Part shown: positions 9,051 through 18,123 of the stretch, one piece after another | How the letters are laid out: each line of letters begins with the position of its first letter | Position numbering within the stretch: position 1 is the stretch's first letter | Origin: Helicobacter sp. MIT 05-5293 | GTDB lineage: Bacteria; Campylobacterota; Campylobacteria; Campylobacterales; Helicobacteraceae | Direction: 5' to 3' | NCBI RefSeq assembly: GCF_000765665.2 | Contig: NZ_JROZ02000002.1 | Location: 248,001-312,000, forward strand | DNA length: 64,000 nt | Program-made: the position numbers and the translations under genes | The notes under the pieces: generated by a model | Databases searched by the model: none | What the model saw: the letters and a program-made list of their open reading frames with translations, nothing else | What the model was told of the DNA's origin: nothing

Positions 9051-9200
9051 GACATTATCCTTTCAAGGCAAAAATAAAAAGCAATAGTAGCGAAAAAGGC
9101 TTAAGGGCGAGATAAGATTCTCCACCAATTCTTTGGAGGGTTTCAATCAGGAAAATTTTAAGAAAAACTACCATTCATTTTGTTTGAGAAGTGCAAATTT

Positions 9201-9216
9201 TGGAGTGATTTTTGCT
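9201..9216 (+). promoter_or_regulatory. Sigma-54-like promoter
   Basis: TGGAGT-N5-TTGCT fits the sigma-54 pattern TGGCAC-N5-TTGCW, with GG and GC exactly 10 bases apart and a perfect -12 half. It lies 57 bases before the ATG of the 192-aa orphan gene. In Helicobacter RpoN mostly controls middle flagellar genes. The rest of 9051-9272 holds nothing else I can support except a short imperfect stem (CTCCA/TGGAG near 9120-9140). Confidence 0.4.
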
Positions 9217-9272
9217 AGAAGATTTGTCATTGTTGAATCTAAAAATAATCAAAATAATATCGTGAGGTTGGT

Positions 9273-9851
9273 ATGCAGCTACAATCTAACTATGCTTTAA
9301 TGCACGGAAATAATCATTACGCGCGCATCAATTCTAAAGATGAAAAATCCACCGCTTTACAAGACAATGAGAGTTTGGAAAGAGCGCAAAAGTCAAAGAG
9401 CCAAGATACAATCACAGAATCCACCCCCGAATCAACGCAGACAGACATTCAAGCAAATGCGACTAGTGGGAGCAAAGAGATAGATGCTTACTTTGCACAG
9501 ATAGAGGAAAAAGAAGAGCATGATCAATCGCAACAAGAACACAAAAATCGTATTACTTATGGGCTTAAAGTGCTGGAATTAATGAGTGATGAGGAATATA
9601 GGGCTTTTTTGTGGGCGACAGAGGGTATGAATGATTCTGAAAAGTTATTAATGGCGCAAAGTCTTTATCGTTTTACAGATTTTTATCAGGGTAAAGCGCA
9701 ACAAGATACTCCTGTTGATTTGCAAATGCGTTATGCTTATCGGGCATTTGGCATAGAGAATACAATGATTGAAGACTTTATTGAACGCTACAAGAATGCT
9801 TACGCAAAAAATGTGATGCTTAATCTTGATTTTACTCCCATTCAAACTTAA
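9273..9851 (+). CDS. Hypothetical protein, possibly RpoN-regulated
   Basis: This 192-aa soluble-looking protein has no signal peptide or membrane helix. Residues 1-95 are polar, low-complexity and rich in S, T, E, Q and K, so probably disordered. Residues about 100-190 look helical and folded, with a MSDEEYRAFLWATEGM segment, an aromatic YRFTDFYQG motif and a conserved-looking C-terminus. I do not recognise the family. A GAGG ribosome site precedes the ATG. The sigma-54-like promoter upstream, and the layout of a disordered N-terminus with a folded C-terminus, suggest an accessory flagellar protein or chaperone client, but this is inference only. Confidence 0.7.
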   Translation: MQLQSNYALMHGNNHYARINSKDEKSTALQDNESLERAQKSKSQDTITESTPESTQTDIQANATSGSKEIDAYFAQIEEKEEHDQSQQEHKNRITYGLKVLELMSDEEYRAFLWATEGMNDSEKLLMAQSLYRFTDFYQGKAQQDTPVDLQMRYAYRAFGIENTMIEDFIERYKNAYAKNVMLNLDFTPIQT

Positions 9852-9918
9852 AACTTGACTTTTAAACACTTTTTTCTTACAATTACCGCTTTTATCTTTC
9901 ATTACAAAACAAACTAAT

Positions 9919-9995
9919 GTCAGGGTAGCTCAGCTGGTTAGAGCGCTGGTCTCATAAGCCGGAGGTCGGGAGTTCAAGTCTCCCCCTTGACACCA
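9919..9995 (+). tRNA. tRNA-Met (CAT anticodon)
   Basis: A 77-nt cloverleaf fits: a 7-bp acceptor stem (GTCAGGG with CCTTGAC, one G-T pair), a D-arm with GCTC/GAGC, an anticodon stem CTGGT/GCCGG around CTCATAA, a T-arm GGGAG-TTCAAGT-CTCCC, discriminator A and encoded CCA. The paired G1-C72 and the lack of three G-C pairs in the anticodon stem argue against initiator tRNA. A tRNA-Ile whose CAT is modified to lysidine is the alternative. Confidence 0.93.
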
Positions 9996-10163
9996 TCACT
10001 TGACAATCTCAAATAATCTACAATTTTTTAGAATCCCCGAATCTTCCGCAATCTGCTTTAGATTCTAAAACACAAGAGATTTTGCGTAAGTTACCAAAAT
10101 ACCCTTAAGATTGATTACAGAATCAAAATATCACAGCGTTAAGATTTTGTCATATTTTTTGTT

Positions 10164-10169
10164 TATAAT
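10164..10169 (+). promoter_or_regulatory. Probable -10 box of yceI
   Basis: TATAAT in GTTTATAATG, 31 bases before the first possible yceI start codon, in an AT-rich, T-tract-rich stretch with no clear -35. Confidence 0.5.
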
Positions 10170-10202
10170 GAAATTCTACTTAAAATTAAAAAGGAGACAA
10201 TG

Positions 10203-10763
10203 ATGAGAAAAATAATTGCCGGAATGGTGATTTTTGGTGCAATTGCAAGTGCTGCGACAATTGACACTTCTAAAGCAGTAGTGAAATGGACAGCTTATAA
10301 AACCCCTGCAAAAGTTGCGGTAACAGGGACTTTTGATGATGTAGTGTTTAAGTTTGGCACACCTAATAAAATCAGAAGTTTGGAATCTCAACTCAATAAT
10401 GCTACAGCTACAATGGATATTTTAAAAGTAAATCTCAATGATGAAGGGAAAAACGAAACTGTTAAAGCAAACTTTTTTGAACATTTTGCAAAAAAAGATC
10501 CTATCAAAGTAACTTTTAAAGATGTGATTGAAGGCAAGGATAAAGGAACAATTCTCGCAAGTGTCAAAATGAATGGCAAAACAAATAAAGTGCCTATGTC
10601 TTATACAATCACTAAAGGTTTGCTTGTCGCTCAAGGTGTGATTGATATGGGTGAGTTTGGTTTAGAAAAAGCACGAGCGTCATTGCAAGATGCGGTTTTA
10701 GATCTCCACGAAGGTATCACTTGGTCGCAAGTAGGCATTGCGCTTGAAGTCCCTGTAAAGTAA
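10203..10763 (+). CDS. YceI family periplasmic protein
   Basis: This 186-aa secreted protein has a clear Sec signal peptide (MRKIIAGMVIFGAIASAA) and then a lipocalin-like beta-barrel domain of the YceI family. Typical features are the KAVVKWTAYKTP start, VTGTFDDVVFKF, and FGLEKARASLQ near the end. Family members bind isoprenoid or amphiphilic lipids in a hydrophobic pocket; the physiological role is unsettled. I chose the second of two adjacent ATGs because AAGGAG is then 6 bases away; the first (10200) is only 3 bases from it. It is a single-gene unit, with a promoter just upstream and a strong terminator at 10784-10825. Confidence 0.9.
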   Translation: MRKIIAGMVIFGAIASAATIDTSKAVVKWTAYKTPAKVAVTGTFDDVVFKFGTPNKIRSLESQLNNATATMDILKVNLNDEGKNETVKANFFEHFAKKDPIKVTFKDVIEGKDKGTILASVKMNGKTNKVPMSYTITKGLLVAQGVIDMGEFGLEKARASLQDAVLDLHEGITWSQVGIALEVPVK

Positions 10764-10783
10764 CTATCGACAAGATATTAAGT

Positions 10784-10825
10784 CTAAACCTAGATTCTTT
10801 AGAATCTGGGTTAGCTTTATTTTTT
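10784..10825 (+). terminator. Intrinsic terminator after yceI
   Basis: CTAAACCTAGATTCT pairs with AGAATCTGGGTTAG across a 2-base loop, with one bulge and one mismatch, and is followed by CTTTATTTTTT. This is a classical stem plus T-run. Confidence 0.75.
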
Positions 10826-10923
10826 AAAGAACCCCTTCCCCCATTAATAAATGACAATGTCCTAAAAGCAGCCTTAGGCTGTCAATACAGACAAAAATAT
10901 TTAGTAGATTATTATTTTCTGTA

Positions 10924-10929
10924 TATAAT
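10924..10929 (+). promoter_or_regulatory. Probable -10 box of hemL
   Basis: TATAAT in GTATATAATTG, 38 bases upstream of the hemL ATG, preceded by AT-rich sequence. Confidence 0.5.
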
Positions 10930-10967
10930 TGCATTATTAAGATTTTTAAGCCAAAAGAGGTATGTGA

Positions 10968-12263
10968 ATGAATCTAATCCATAGTATCAATGATTTTAAT
11001 GAAGCCAAGCAAGTGATTCCCGGTGGTGTAAATTCGCCGGTGAGAGCTTTTGGTTCAGTAGGAGGAGTGCCACGATTTATTGCGCGTGGAGAGGGGGCTT
11101 ATATCTATGATGAAGATGATAATGCTTATATTGATTTTGTGCAAAGCTGGGGACCTTTGATATTTGGGCATCGTGATAGTGAGATTGAGCTTGCTCTTTT
11201 AGAATCTGTCAAAGACGGGTTAAGCTTTGGCGCACCCACAGAGAAAGAAACAACCCTTGCAAAACAGATTATTTCAATGTATGAAGGCATCGAAAAAGTG
11301 CGACTTGTAAGCTCTGGCACTGAAGCGACAATGAGCGCGATTCGCCTCGCGAGGGCTTTTAGTGGCAAAGATGATATTATTAAGTTTGAGGGTTGTTATC
11401 ATGGGCATTCGGATAGTTTGCTCGTGTCTGCTGGGAGCGGTTGCGCGACTTTTGGAGCACCAAGCTCGCCGGGTGTGCCAAAAGACCTCTCTAAACACAC
11501 TCTTGTAGCACGATACAATGATATAGAATCTGTGAAAAAATGTTTTGAAGAAAGTCAAAATGTGGGTTGTGTGATCATCGAAGCATTGGCGGGAAATATG
11601 GGATTTGTCCCTGCAGACAAGGCATTCTTAACACAACTAAGAGATTTGTGCAATAAATATGATGCGCTTTTAATTATCGATGAGGTGATGAGCGGTTTTC
11701 GTGCTTCGCTTAAGGGTGCATTAGGTGTTTATGGAGTGGAAGCAGACTTAGTAACTTTTGGTAAGGTGATTGGTGGAGGAATGCCTCTTGCTGCATTTGG
11801 GGGCAAGGCGGATATAATGGATATGCTTTCTCCTGTGGGTGCAGTGTATCAAGCAGGAACATTGAGTGGGAATCCTATCGCCGTTTCTGCAGGACTCGCG
11901 TGTTTGTTAAAGCTCAAAGCGCAACCCGAAATTTATCAAAGACTAGATTCACTTGCAAAGCAGCTTACTCTTGGACTTAAAGAGATTGCGCAAAAATTTA
12001 AGATTCCTTTACAGGTCGATCATCGAGGCAGTATGTTTGGATTCTTTTTTAATGACAAAATAGTCAAAAACTTTGATGATGCCAAAAGAAGTGATACAGC
12101 AATGTTTGCCAAATTTCATCAAAAAATGCTAGAAAAGGGTGTGTATTTTGCATGTTCGCAATTTGAGACGGGCTTTATTTGCACACCGATGAATGAGGCA
12201 TTGATTCAAGAAGTGCTTGAAAAAGCCGAACAAAGTTTTGATGAGATACTTTATGAGCAATAA
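10968..12263 (+). CDS. hemL: Glutamate-1-semialdehyde 2,1-aminomutase
   Basis: This 431-aa PLP enzyme converts glutamate-1-semialdehyde to 5-aminolevulinate in the C5 route to haem. Motifs are the N-terminal [43 protein letters not shown], and the PLP lysine in [16 protein letters not shown]. Length is standard. The 3' end overlaps the atpZ start by 11 bases, so the two are translationally coupled. Haem demand fits the cytochromes encoded elsewhere in the window. Confidence 0.97.
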   Translation: MNLIHSINDFNEAKQVIPGGVNSPVRAFGSVGGVPRFIARGEGAYIYDEDDNAYIDFVQSWGPLIFGHRDSEIELALLESVKDGLSFGAPTEKETTLAKQIISMYEGIEKVRLVSSGTEATMSAIRLARAFSGKDDIIKFEGCYHGHSDSLLVSAGSGCATFGAPSSPGVPKDLSKHTLVARYNDIESVKKCFEESQNVGCVIIEALAGNMGFVPADKAFLTQLRDLCNKYDALLIIDEVMSGFRASLKGALGVYGVEADLVTFGKVIGGGMPLAAFGGKADIMDMLSPVGAVYQAGTLSGNPIAVSAGLACLLKLKAQPEIYQRLDSLAKQLTLGLKEIAQKFKIPLQVDHRGSMFGFFFNDKIVKNFDDAKRSDTAMFAKFHQKMLEKGVYFACSQFETGFICTPMNEALIQEVLEKAEQSFDEILYEQ

Positions 12264-12579
12264 TTCTCAAGAACAAAAAGAATCACAAGATTCTCAAGAT
12301 ACACAGCCAAAATTTGCCAAAGTCGTTTCAGGCGCAAATGACTTGAGTGTAGGTATTTCAATCGTTGTAGCGGTGTTATTAGGTATCGGTATCGGCATTG
12401 GTTTGCAAAAACTCACTGGAATCCGTTGGCTTTTTTGGCTTGGTGTAGCTTGGGGGGTTGCAGCGGCGATTCTCAATCTTTACAAAGCCTACAAAAGACA
12501 ACAGAGAGAAGCACAAGAGCTTGCAAATAATCCTCGCTACACCTATAAACCTCAAGATGATGACGATGATGAGGATTAG
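12253..12579 (+). CDS. AtpZ/AtpI family membrane protein
   Basis: This 108-aa protein has a polar N-terminus, two closely spaced membrane helices (about residues 32-52 with a GIGIGIG motif, and 57-75) and a very acidic C-terminal tail (DDDDDED). That is the AtpZ/AtpI layout, small proteins associated with F1Fo ATP synthase assembly or ion supply. The ATP synthase genes are not in this window, as is common in this phylum. The ATG at 12253 lies inside the hemL 3' end, preceded by a GATGAGATAC stretch; a TTG-type extension upstream is not needed. Confidence 0.75.
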   Translation: MSNNSQEQKESQDSQDTQPKFAKVVSGANDLSVGISIVVAVLLGIGIGIGLQKLTGIRWLFWLGVAWGVAAAILNLYKAYKRQQREAQELANNPRYTYKPQDDDDDED

Positions 12580-12582
12580 AGA

Positions 12583-13095
12583 TTGTTAGTTATCGGTATG
12601 TGTGTGTTAATCGGGATAGCATTAGTGGGTGGTGCGATTAGCGCGTTGTTTGGTTTTGCATCTTTTGCGAGCTTTGAAGTAGCGTTTTTGGGCGTTGCAT
12701 TTATCATTTTGAGCTCATTTTTATCGGTCTATCGTAAGGTGCAAAGTGAGCAGTCTTTAAGTAATGTAATGCCAGAAGATTCTAAAGCTGCAGAGATTAA
12801 TAGTGAGAATCTAGCAGATTCTCACAATGAAAATGAAGACAATTCAAAAAAATCTCAAGGTGTTTCAAAATTTATCTTAGGCACACAAATTAGCTTTTCT
12901 TTCTTAAGAATCTTAGGCTATATTGCATTGACAGGTGGAATATGGTTTTTAATCAAAAATGCTTTGTTTAGTATGCAAAGTTTTTCGATTGGGCTTGTTT
13001 TAGCGATACTAAGTTTAGTGGGTCTTGGCGCATTGAAAATTTTAAAAATGGCAAATTTTAAGCTAGATTCTATACAATGGCGAATAAAAAAATGA
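12583..13095 (+). CDS. Hypothetical membrane protein
   Basis: This 170-aa protein has about four predicted membrane helices: two at residues 1-50, a polar Ser/Glu/Asn-rich loop at about 55-95, and two at about 100-155, ending in a basic tail. I do not recognise the family. The TTG start at 12583 is supported by GAGG 8 bases upstream; an ATG at 12598 is the alternative. It lies 3 bases after atpZ and 15 bases before dapD, so it is probably in the hemL-atpZ-dapD transcript. Confidence 0.7.
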   Translation: MLVIGMCVLIGIALVGGAISALFGFASFASFEVAFLGVAFIILSSFLSVYRKVQSEQSLSNVMPEDSKAAEINSENLADSHNENEDNSKKSQGVSKFILGTQISFSFLRILGYIALTGGIWFLIKNALFSMQSFSIGLVLAILSLVGLGALKILKMANFKLDSIQWRIKK

Positions 13096-13110
13096 CGAAG
13101 GAGTAATATT

Positions 13111-14316
13111 ATGGAACGATTTAAATTATTTGTAGATGAATACCAAAAGAGCCCTCAATATCGAGAACCTCTTGGTTTTGGTATCGCACGCGTAGAAATT
13201 GGCAAGAAGTCAAAAGAAATTTTAAGTGCGACTTATCCTGTGCTTAATTGGCAAGGTGAGAATCTTGGCACTTATGCGGTGCTTTGCGAAAGTGCGAAAG
13301 CAAGTGATAGTGTCATTTTAGAATCCGAAAATGAAGCGATTTATGGCGTCAATCAAGCATTTATCGAAAAAGCACTTGAAATTTATAGCCCATTCTTGAG
13401 TGAATCGCTCAAAGATGATCAAACGCACAAAAATATTCAAGTTATTCTTGAATTGCAAAAACAAGCTAAAAAAGGCAAGCTTAGGACAAAAGGCGGCAGG
13501 GCGCGGTATCATTTTTGCGTGATTTATCGTGATAAGAAATGTGAAAGTGTGCAATCTGCTTATCTTAAACTTCTCGCGCTTTCTTTGGGGAAAGCCCCTT
13601 TGCGTTCTTTGCAACTTGATGGAATTTTTGGTTTATTGCAAAATGTCGCTTGGAGTGGTAATAAACCCTATGAGTTGGAGTGGTTGCGTGAAAATGAGAT
13701 TCGTTTAAAAATCGAAGGTAATTTCCCAGCGATTGATTTTGTGGATAAGTTTCCACGATATTTGATGCAGGTGATTCCACAATATGACAATATTCGCTTG
13801 TTAGATTCTGCAAAGACGCGTTTTGGTGCGTATTTAGGCACAGGTGGATACACGCAAATGCCCGGAGCAAGTTATGTGAATTTTAATGCCGGAGCGCAGG
13901 GGGCTTGTATGAATGAAGGGCGCATTAGCTCTAGCGTAGTCGTGGGTGAAGGCACAGATATTGGCGGTGGAGCAAGTATTTTAGGTGTGCTTAGTGGAGG
14001 GAATTCAGAGCCTATCACAATCGGCAAAAATTGTCTTTTGGGTGTGAATAGCTCGACAGGTATTAGTTTGGGTGATGGGTGTATTGTCGATGGTGGTATT
14101 GCTGTGCTTGCAGGCGGTGTGTTTTATATCAAACCCGAAGAAGCGCAAAAAATTGCTCAAATCAATGATACTTTTGTCATCAAAGAAAGTCATCTTTATA
14201 AGGGGCGTGAGCTTTCGGGTAAAAATGGCATTCATTTCCGATGTGATAGTCAAAGTGGCAAAATGATAGCTTTCAGGAGTGATCGCAAAATAGAGCTCAA
14301 TCAAGATTTACATTGA
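13111..14316 (+). CDS. dapD: Tetrahydrodipicolinate N-succinyltransferase (long form)
   Basis: This 401-aa enzyme transfers a succinyl group from succinyl-CoA to tetrahydrodipicolinate in diaminopimelate/lysine synthesis. The C-terminal half shows the left-handed beta-helix hexapeptide pattern (GARGxx-like repeats through INEGRISSSVVVGEGTDIGG and on to GDGCIVDGGIAVLAGG). At 401 aa it belongs to the long class seen in Helicobacter rather than the 274-aa E. coli type. A GAAGGAGT ribosome site is close to the ATG. It complements argD, which can supply the following transamination step. Confidence 0.93.
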   Translation: MERFKLFVDEYQKSPQYREPLGFGIARVEIGKKSKEILSATYPVLNWQGENLGTYAVLCESAKASDSVILESENEAIYGVNQAFIEKALEIYSPFLSESLKDDQTHKNIQVILELQKQAKKGKLRTKGGRARYHFCVIYRDKKCESVQSAYLKLLALSLGKAPLRSLQLDGIFGLLQNVAWSGNKPYELEWLRENEIRLKIEGNFPAIDFVDKFPRYLMQVIPQYDNIRLLDSAKTRFGAYLGTGGYTQMPGASYVNFNAGAQGACMNEGRISSSVVVGEGTDIGGGASILGVLSGGNSEPITIGKNCLLGVNSSTGISLGDGCIVDGGIAVLAGGVFYIKPEEAQKIAQINDTFVIKESHLYKGRELSGKNGIHFRCDSQSGKMIAFRSDRKIELNQDLH

Positions 14317-14383
14317 TTTGTGCTGTATTTGGTATTATTTTTGCTTTAGTCTGCAAAAATATTCTTAAATTCAGGAAGGCATA

Positions 14384-15481
14384 ATGAAAAAAATATGGCT
14401 GTTGTCGGTTTCTTTGGTGATAGTAGTAAGTTTGGGATATAGCGAACCTCAAGATACTCAAGGAGCGACAATTCAAACAAGCCCTACAGAGAATGGATTC
14501 CAATCAGCTGCAAATGCTCCCGATTCTCTTCCTTTACCCCCTTTAGCAAATAATGATATGCCGAGTTTGCTAGGCTCGCAGCCTCTCACACCGGCTAATC
14601 AAATCGGAGGCGCACCCATTGAAGATATGCTTGAAGTCGTAAATGAATCCAATACTTCTTTAAAACTTGCTATGGATTTTGCAAAATCAGGTGATTATCA
14701 AAGCGCACTTGATCTTTTTGTGCGTTCTTGCGACCAAGGCAATGCAGCGGGTTGTTTTGGCTCGGGATTGATTTATATGTATGGGGCAAGTAGTGGTGTG
14801 CCTGACCCACAAAAGGCTGTCGATTTTTATTACAAAGCTTGCACGGGTGGAGATGCAGTCGCTTGTGCGAATCTAGCTATGGCTTATGATAATGGCGATG
14901 GAGTAAAAGAAGACAAAGCACAAGCCTCTCAATTGTATGTGGTAGCTTGTCAAGGCGGAGATTCTCTAGGTTGCACCAATGCAGGCTGGATGTATGCTAA
15001 TGGCGTAGGAGTTAAAAAAGACTATCAAAAAGCATTGGCGTATTATAATAGCGCGTGTCAATTGGGAAGCGATTTGGGTTGTTATAATCTTGGATTGATG
15101 AGTAATACTTACAATGTCTATGGTATGACAAGAGATAAGATGAGCTATGTCGAGATGAATTATGTCGCATGTCAGCAGGGTGATATTGTGGGCTGTGGAA
15201 ATCTCGGCTGGATGTATGCCACTGGCTCAAATGGAGCAGAGCAAAGCTATTACAATGCTGCAAAATATTTTACTTTGGCGTGTGATAGTGGGCATATTCA
15301 AAGCTGTAATAATCTAGGTGTGCTTTATGATGGAGGTCTTGGCGTCCGACAAGATAAGAGAAAGGCAACAGAGCTTTTTGGTTTGGCTTGTGATTATGGG
15401 ATAGAATCAGGCTGCCATAATTTTTCTTTAATGCGCACAAGAGGCACTGTTAGTGGTGGAATCAGGGCATCGGGTAAATAA
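14384..15481 (+). CDS. Secreted Sel1-repeat, cysteine-rich protein (Hcp family)
   Basis: This 365-aa protein has a Sec signal peptide (residues about 1-20), a Pro/Gln-rich linker to about 80, and then tandem Sel1-like helical repeats. Seven C-x7-C pairs (CDQGNAAGC, CTGGDAVAC, CQGGDSLGC and so on) place it with the Helicobacter cysteine-rich Hcp proteins, where each pair forms a disulfide that staples two helices. Hcp proteins are secreted or periplasmic, immunogenic and in some cases bind penicillin; the exact role here is unknown. AGGAAGG precedes the ATG. The gene ends 4 bases before the rluB start. Confidence 0.88.
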   Translation: MKKIWLLSVSLVIVVSLGYSEPQDTQGATIQTSPTENGFQSAANAPDSLPLPPLANNDMPSLLGSQPLTPANQIGGAPIEDMLEVVNESNTSLKLAMDFAKSGDYQSALDLFVRSCDQGNAAGCFGSGLIYMYGASSGVPDPQKAVDFYYKACTGGDAVACANLAMAYDNGDGVKEDKAQASQLYVVACQGGDSLGCTNAGWMYANGVGVKKDYQKALAYYNSACQLGSDLGCYNLGLMSNTYNVYGMTRDKMSYVEMNYVACQQGDIVGCGNLGWMYATGSNGAEQSYYNAAKYFTLACDSGHIQSCNNLGVLYDGGLGVRQDKRKATELFGLACDYGIESGCHNFSLMRTRGTVSGGIRASGK

Positions 15482-15485
15482 AGGT

Positions 15486-16250
15486 ATGCGCTTAAACCAA
15501 TATATTGCTCATCACACTAAATATTCAAGACGCGAAGCCGACAAGCTTATCATAGAGGGGCGCGTCAATATCCAACGAAGTAAAGCCACACTTCAATCAG
15601 TTTTACTTGAGAATCAAAATGTTTATATTGATGGCAAGAAAATCACACCGCAAGAGAATTATACTTGCATCGTGTATCATAAACCCAAAGGTGAGATTGT
15701 CAGCAAACGCGATGAACGCGGGAGAAGAGTAATTTATGATACTTTAGAATCTAAATTTAGGCATTTTGTAAGCGTGGGGCGACTAGATTTTGCAAGTGAG
15801 GGGGTTTTGATTCTCACTGATAATAAAGTGATTGCTAAAACACTTATGGAATCTGCTCTGCCACGCACCTATATTCTGAAACTTAGCGGTGCGCTTACTT
15901 CAGAGGTTATAGAGGCGATGCAGAATGGGCTAAAATGCGATGATGCACGCGCAGGTGGGCATGAAAAAAGTAAAATCATCGCTATGGAATTTGCGCCCTT
16001 TGAATCTTATGAAGTGATAAAAAGCGATAAAAAATATACTAAATTAAAAGTCAGCATCACAGAGGGGAAAAATCGTGAATTGCGGAGATTCTTTGCTCAT
16101 TTTCATTGCGAGGTTTTGGATCTTAAGCGCGTAAGCTATGGATTTGTGCATCTTAATGCTTTGCCTTGTGGGAAGAGTCGATTTTTTACAAAAGATGAAT
16201 ACAAAGCTTTACGCGACTTTATGAAAAAAACTTCTTCTCTATCAGATTAA
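15486..16250 (+). CDS. rluB: 23S rRNA pseudouridine synthase, RluB/RsuA family
   Basis: This 254-aa enzyme has an N-terminal S4 RNA-binding domain (RLNQYIAHHTKYSRREADKLI) and a catalytic domain with the aspartate in GRLDFASEGVLILTDN. It would isomerise a uridine in 23S rRNA helix 80 (the RluB site), though RsuA-type 16S activity cannot be excluded. The C-terminal REGKNRE-like motif appears as TEGKNRELRRFF. The ATG at 15486 matches the usual start of the family; the frame is open 11 codons upstream, but that would overlap the Hcp gene. Confidence 0.88.
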   Translation: MRLNQYIAHHTKYSRREADKLIIEGRVNIQRSKATLQSVLLENQNVYIDGKKITPQENYTCIVYHKPKGEIVSKRDERGRRVIYDTLESKFRHFVSVGRLDFASEGVLILTDNKVIAKTLMESALPRTYILKLSGALTSEVIEAMQNGLKCDDARAGGHEKSKIIAMEFAPFESYEVIKSDKKYTKLKVSITEGKNRELRRFFAHFHCEVLDLKRVSYGFVHLNALPCGKSRFFTKDEYKALRDFMKKTSSLSD

Positions 16251-16295
16251 TAACAAAAATTCTAATTTACATATTGTATTTTTTAAAATTTGTGA

Positions 16296-16301
16296 TATAA
16301 T
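16296..16301 (+). promoter_or_regulatory. Probable -10 box of the metNIQ operon
   Basis: TATAAT in GTGATATAATGCC, 45 bases before the metN start, in AT-rich DNA. No SAM riboswitch-like structure is evident in the short leader. Confidence 0.5.
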
Positions 16302-16346
16302 GCCACTCCATTAATATTCATTGTTGAATTTTCTTAAGGAGTATGA

Positions 16347-17396
16347 GTGATCAAGCTCACATCAATCAGTAAAACTTATGCAAATGGGTTTGTTGCTTTA
16401 AAAAATATTGATTTAGAGGTGCAAAAGGGCGATATTATGGGTATCATAGGATATTCAGGCGCGGGTAAAAGCACACTGATACGCATTATCAATCGCCTAG
16501 AAGAACCGACAGAAGGTTCTTTGGTCATTGATGGTGTGGATTTGTTGGCACTTAAAGAAAATGCCTTACAGAAACAGCGTCAAAAAATGGGAATGATTTT
16601 TCAGCATTTTAATCTTTTGAGTGCAAAAAATGTCTTTGATAATGTCGCATTTGCTTTGCATATAGCAAAATGGGATAAGAAACTCATCAAACCCCGCGTC
16701 AATGAGCTTTTAGAACTAGTAGGATTAAGTGAGAAAGCACATCATTATCCTAGCCAACTAAGTGGTGGGCAAAAGCAAAGAGTAGCGATTGCTCGGGCTT
16801 TAGCCAATCACCCAAAGATTCTGCTTTGTGATGAGGCAACTTCTGCTCTTGATACTAAAACGACAAAATCCATTCTCGCACTTTTGCGAGATATTCAACA
16901 ACGATTAGATTTAAGTGTAGTCTTGATCACTCATCAAATTGAGGTTGTTAAAGAGATTTGCAATAAAATGTGCGTAGTAAGTGATGGTGAAATCGTAGAG
17001 CGGGGGAGTGTGAAAGAAGTTTTTGCTTCGCCCAAACACCCTATTACAAAAGAATTAATTTCATTTTTGCCTCAAGATGAGCAAAGTTTCATCACACATT
17101 TAGGAGATTTGCACAATGTGTATAAGGTGATTTTCACAGGTCCAAACGCACAATCCCCATTGATTAGTCAAATGATTCGGAAGTTTGATGTTGATGTTAA
17201 TATTTTGAGTGGGAGCATTGATGAGCTAAGAGGCGGTGAAGTCGGGCATTTAGTGATTAAATTTTCTGCTACAGAATCAAAGATTGACAATGCGCTTTCA
17301 TGGCTTGTAGAAAATGGCGTAACCATTGAACATCTTCAAGAAAAGATTTGTGATAAGGTGCATAAGAATCCAGAAAAGGAGGCAGAAAATGCTTGA
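16347..17396 (+). CDS. metN: Methionine ABC transporter ATP-binding protein
   Basis: This 349-aa ATPase powers D/L-methionine uptake. Walker A is GYSGAGKST (about residues 38-46), the signature LSGGQKQR, and Walker B ILLCDEATSALD. After residue about 245 an ACT-like NIL domain follows, which in MetN binds methionine and inhibits transport. The start is a GTG at 16347 with AAGGAG 5 bases upstream; the nearby ATG at 16343 is out of frame. The end overlaps metI by 8 bases. Confidence 0.95.
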   Translation: MIKLTSISKTYANGFVALKNIDLEVQKGDIMGIIGYSGAGKSTLIRIINRLEEPTEGSLVIDGVDLLALKENALQKQRQKMGMIFQHFNLLSAKNVFDNVAFALHIAKWDKKLIKPRVNELLELVGLSEKAHHYPSQLSGGQKQRVAIARALANHPKILLCDEATSALDTKTTKSILALLRDIQQRLDLSVVLITHQIEVVKEICNKMCVVSDGEIVERGSVKEVFASPKHPITKELISFLPQDEQSFITHLGDLHNVYKVIFTGPNAQSPLISQMIRKFDVDVNILSGSIDELRGGEVGHLVIKFSATESKIDNALSWLVENGVTIEHLQEKICDKVHKNPEKEAENA

Positions 17397-18099
17397 AGTC
17401 TTGGATTTTTTAGAGAAATATTATCTTGATGTATTGCGGAGTATTTTTACCAATCCGATTGCTTTTACTTTGGCAAAATCAGTCTGTGAAACCATTTATA
17501 TGGTGGTTTTTTCATGTATTTTTGCAAGTATTTTAGGTTTGCCTTTAGGCGTGTTTTTGAGTATCGCAAAGCCTACTTCCATTATGCCTATGCCCTTGAC
17601 TTATCGCGTTGTGAGCGCGATTGTGAATGTTGTGCGCTCTTTTCCTTTTATTATTTTGATTATTTTACTTTTGCCCCTTTCACGTTATTTGATAGGGACG
17701 AGCATCGGAAGCACCGCAGCAGTGATACCACTTTTGATTGCGGCGACACCTTTTATCGCAAGGCTTTTTGAAAATGCACTTGATGAGGTGGATAAAGGTT
17801 TGATTGAAGCAACCATCAGTATGGGCGCAAATAAACTTTGTGTGGTAAAAATGATGATTGGAGAATCTATGCCTTCTCTTGTGAATGCAATCACGATTAC
17901 AACCGTTAGTTTGGTCGGTTATTCTGCTATGGCAGGTGCTTTGGGTGCAGGTGGGCTTGGAGATTTGGCTTATCGTATTGGATTCCAATCTTTTAAGCCA
18001 GATATTTTACTTTATGCGGTGATTTGCATCATTGTATTGGTGCAGTTTATCCAATCAAGTGGCGATTTGATTGTGAAAAGATTACGCAAATATCGTTAG
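17389..18099 (+). CDS. metI: Methionine ABC transporter permease
   Basis: This 236-aa inner-membrane protein has about five or six helices, with the EAA loop visible as GLIEATISMGANKLCVV. It partners MetN and the MetQ lipoproteins. The ATG at 17389 overlaps the metN stop and has AAAGGAGG upstream; the longer reading frame starting at 17326 is an artefact of overlap. Confidence 0.95.
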   Translation: MLEVLDFLEKYYLDVLRSIFTNPIAFTLAKSVCETIYMVVFSCIFASILGLPLGVFLSIAKPTSIMPMPLTYRVVSAIVNVVRSFPFIILIILLLPLSRYLIGTSIGSTAAVIPLLIAATPFIARLFENALDEVDKGLIEATISMGANKLCVVKMMIGESMPSLVNAITITTVSLVGYSAMAGALGAGGLGDLAYRIGFQSFKPDILLYAVICIIVLVQFIQSSGDLIVKRLRKYR

Positions 18100-18123
18100 T
18101 TTATTTTAACAAAAGGAGACAAA

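Noticed and set aside
9118-9142. Possible small RNA stem near CTCCA/TGGAG
   Set aside because: The stem is only 5 bp with a large loop and no promoter or T-run around it.
10831-10860. C-rich stretch followed by ATTAATAAATGAC, resembling the DNA around the G10 tract
   Set aside because: The C runs are short and interrupted, and no ORF uses them; similarity may be chance or an old remnant.
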